In this document: positions 22,980 through 24,264 of the stretch, piece after piece
Layout: every line of letters starts with the position of its first letter
How positions within the stretch are numbered: the first letter of the stretch is position 1
NCBI GenBank assembly: GCA_031259205.1
Contig: JAIRLS010000183.1
Coordinates: 1 to 24,264, forward strand
DNA length: 24,264 nucleotides
Source: Bacteroidales bacterium
Lineage (GTDB): Bacteria; Bacteroidota; Bacteroidia; Bacteroidales; UBA4181
Reading direction: 5' to 3'
Program-made: the position numbers and the translations under genes
The notes under the pieces: model-generated
Databases searched by the model: none
Told to the model about the DNA's origin: nothing
Seen by the model: only the letters and a program-made list of their open reading frames with translations

Positions 22980-23921
22980 TCAATGATTGTTCTTCGGCTT
23001 GTACCGTCTAAAACCTTTCTTGATAACGGCATGTTTTGCAGCATTTTGTACGGCGTCCAAGTGAGTATAGATGAGTACGCCATCTGCTGTCGCTAAACCC
23101 GCATGCAAGACCTTTTCAACGTATTCGGCCGTAGATGCGCCTAACTTGCTGTGCGCAGAAGCATAGATATCCAGAATGACGGGAATGCCCGTTTTTTCTC
23201 TTAATCGGCTGATCTCTTGCTCGACAAGATGGGGATTTTGCAAATTCGCTTTTTCCGATTCGGCACGGTACGGAAACAAAATGCCGTCGCAGAAACGGAT
23301 ATAATTGCGGATGAAATTGTCGGTTACTTGCGCATAATAACAACAGGGTACAAATAAAAATTCAGGATTGACCTCCTTCGATGCTTTGATGATCTTTTCC
23401 ATGTATTGAGGGGTAAAGGTTTTCAGGTTATGAGCAAAATCATCAATGCTCCATGCTACCAGATTGGGTTCCGTCAGGCTTAGTCCGGCGAGTTCTTTCG
23501 CCCATTTTTCAAAATCGAGGCGATAAGGTTCCGCATAACCTGCCTTTAAAACCGGAGGCTGTTCCGATGGAGGGACGATGGTTACCCATACATTAATATG
23601 TTTACGCCGCGCCCTCGGCAAAAATTGTTTCAACACATCCAACTCGTCGTTGTTGTCACGGATCAGCCAGTGATAAGTGTTGGCATGGATGTCTTTCAAT
23701 TCTTTTAGCAGTTTTGTCATATTAACCGTCCCGTCGGCATTTCGGGGCGGCGTCGCATAGGTGCCTGCAACACCGTAAAGAACATTTGCATGACGGTTTT
23801 CCTGACCTCGAAGCGGAACACACTCCCCGCACATCCATAAACAGACAAGAACCGGCATTGCAACCCTGTGGAAAATACCGGCGTCTCTAAAGTGATGTAT
23901 TTTTAATTTTCTGTTTTTCAT
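22980..23921 (-). CDS. Exported TIM-barrel-like protein, possible glycosidase
   Basis: The 313-residue product starts MKNRKLKIHHFRDAG, then a hydrophobic segment (VAMPVLVCLWMCGEC) and a probable signal-peptidase site near LRGQ. The mature part alternates beta/alpha elements as in a TIM barrel: NVLYGVAGTY, ANTYHWLIRDNNDELD, INVWVTIVPPS, LVAWSIDDFAHN, EFLFVPCCYY, CDGILFPYRAE, GIPVILDIYAS and ADGVLIYTHLD. Asp residues at WSIDDF and the acidic end of ILFPYRAE sit at strand ends, where glycosidases keep catalytic acids. No family is recognised, so this is only a suggestion. Its first residues echo the aminotransferase leaders (MENRKLSRRHF, MKDRELSRRHF) and its promoter copies that of copy 2. It has its own promoter at 23944 and is the first gene of the co-oriented run. 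Confidence 0.75.
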   Translation of the reverse strand: MKNRKLKIHHFRDAGIFHRVAMPVLVCLWMCGECVPLRGQENRHANVLYGVAGTYATPPRNADGTVNMTKLLKELKDIHANTYHWLIRDNNDELDVLKQFLPRARRKHINVWVTIVPPSEQPPVLKAGYAEPYRLDFEKWAKELAGLSLTEPNLVAWSIDDFAHNLKTFTPQYMEKIIKASKEVNPEFLFVPCCYYAQVTDNFIRNYIRFCDGILFPYRAESEKANLQNPHLVEQEISRLREKTGIPVILDIYASAHSKLGASTAEYVEKVLHAGLATADGVLIYTHLDAVQNAAKHAVIKKGFRRYKPKNNH

Positions 23922-23943
23922 CTTTTTACGTTAAGAAATTTTG

Positions 23944-23951
23944 CAAAAGTA
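23944..23951 (-). promoter_or_regulatory. -7 box (TACTTTTG) of the TIM-barrel-like gene
   Basis: The minus strand carries TACTTTTGCAA, matching TAnnTTTG, 22 bases before the start codon at 23921. GATGTTTTTT immediately upstream and the 30-base repeat 27 bases upstream are shared with the promoter at 22849. Confidence 0.6.
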
Positions 23952-23978
23952 AAAAACATCTGATAAACATAAATAACC

Positions 23979-24008
23979 ATTCACGAATTTTAATCCTCAA
24001 AAAACGTT
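23979..24008 (-). repeat. 30-bp promoter-upstream repeat, copy 1
   Basis: Identical over 30 bases to 22885-22914 and placed at the same distance from the -7 box within one base. Sequence between repeat and box is less conserved but still shows ATTTAT and CAGATG/AAGATG matches, so about 70 bases of promoter were probably duplicated. Confidence 0.7.
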
Positions 24009-24264
24009 AATTTTTACAATGAAGATTTGCGTATCCGAAAAGGTTATGCTTCATGCCGGTTAAATATTGCGATGAATTGAAAATTGAAAACGACAGCCAA
24101 CCGTCAATTATACTGCACGCGGCATAGTTTTGTGCATTGCCCGTCAGATAAAGCCATTTGACATTAAAAATGCTCAAATGTCTTGATCTGTATTTGTGCC
24201 ATTTGACACTGTTCCAGACATTTGAAAAATTTGCTGGGCGCAAATTTTTTCAAATTTGTCAAAT
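24009..24264. other. AT-rich non-coding end of the window with TTTGACA-type repeats
   Basis: No gene can be supported. GCCATTTGACA occurs at 24153-24163 and again at 24198-24208, 45 bases apart. An inverted partner CAAATGTC lies at 24175-24182 and TTTGTCAAAT ends the window. A 78-codon minus-strand frame (24243-24007) covers it, but its protein has no recognisable character and it merely translates the repeats as SVKW/NVKW. Confidence 0.35.

Noticed and set aside
24153..24208. Possible CRISPR array
   Set aside because: There are only two short direct copies of 11 bases, spacing is not repeated and there are no cas genes.
24007..24243. 78-codon minus-strand frame
   Set aside because: Protein sequence has no domain character and is made partly of the repeated motif. 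It ends inside the 30-base promoter repeat, so it is more likely non-coding.

Overview
The window looks like a Bacteroidetes (Bacteroidales-like) chromosome segment. The evidence is a glycogen synthase/alpha-glucan phosphorylase fusion, lipoproteins with acidic/lysine residues right after the lipobox Cys, A-rich leaders without clear Shine-Dalgarno sites, and several promoter boxes of the Bacteroidetes TAnnTTTG type. No species can be named from the sequence. The first ~460 bases do not fit: they are extremely AT-rich and carry a minus-strand open frame for a Ser-rich, then Lys/Glu-rich coiled-coil protein of eukaryotic look. A chimeric join or foreign DNA is likely there.

Left part (480-5017, plus strand): four small-to-medium envelope proteins with no recognised function. 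Two are paralogous lipoproteins with an FN3-like domain, one is a Cys-rich secreted protein and one is a 630-residue lipoprotein. The 409-base gap that follows is not empty. It holds a frameshifted relic that resembles the C-terminus of the paralogous lipoproteins, then a stop-riddled relic of an IS1-family transposase on the other strand.

Middle (5055-12769, minus strand): the glycogen synthase/phosphorylase fusion with its own promoter, preceded by nagB, nagA and a FucP/NagP-type sugar transporter. Together these form an amino-sugar uptake and catabolism module.

Right part (12792-23921, minus strand): a co-oriented run of mostly exported proteins. It contains two Gfo/Idh/MocA oxidoreductases, two neutral-ceramidase-fold proteins that lack the ceramidase nucleophile, two DegT-family PLP aminotransferases, a beta-propeller lipoprotein, a TIM-barrel-like exported protein and a decayed Tat-signal gene. 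Five intact proteins and the relic start with twin-arginine signals, including both aminotransferases. Three promoters here (upstream of 23921, 22823 and 15195) share a motif ACG(T/C)TTTTTGAGGA placed 42-44 bp upstream of the -7 box, so they are probably co-regulated. My reading, which is inference, is a periplasmic pathway in which Tat-exported enzymes with pre-loaded cofactors oxidise, transaminate and hydrolyse an amino-sugar or aminocyclitol-like substrate. The released amino sugar would then be imported by the MFS carrier and degraded by NagA and NagB.
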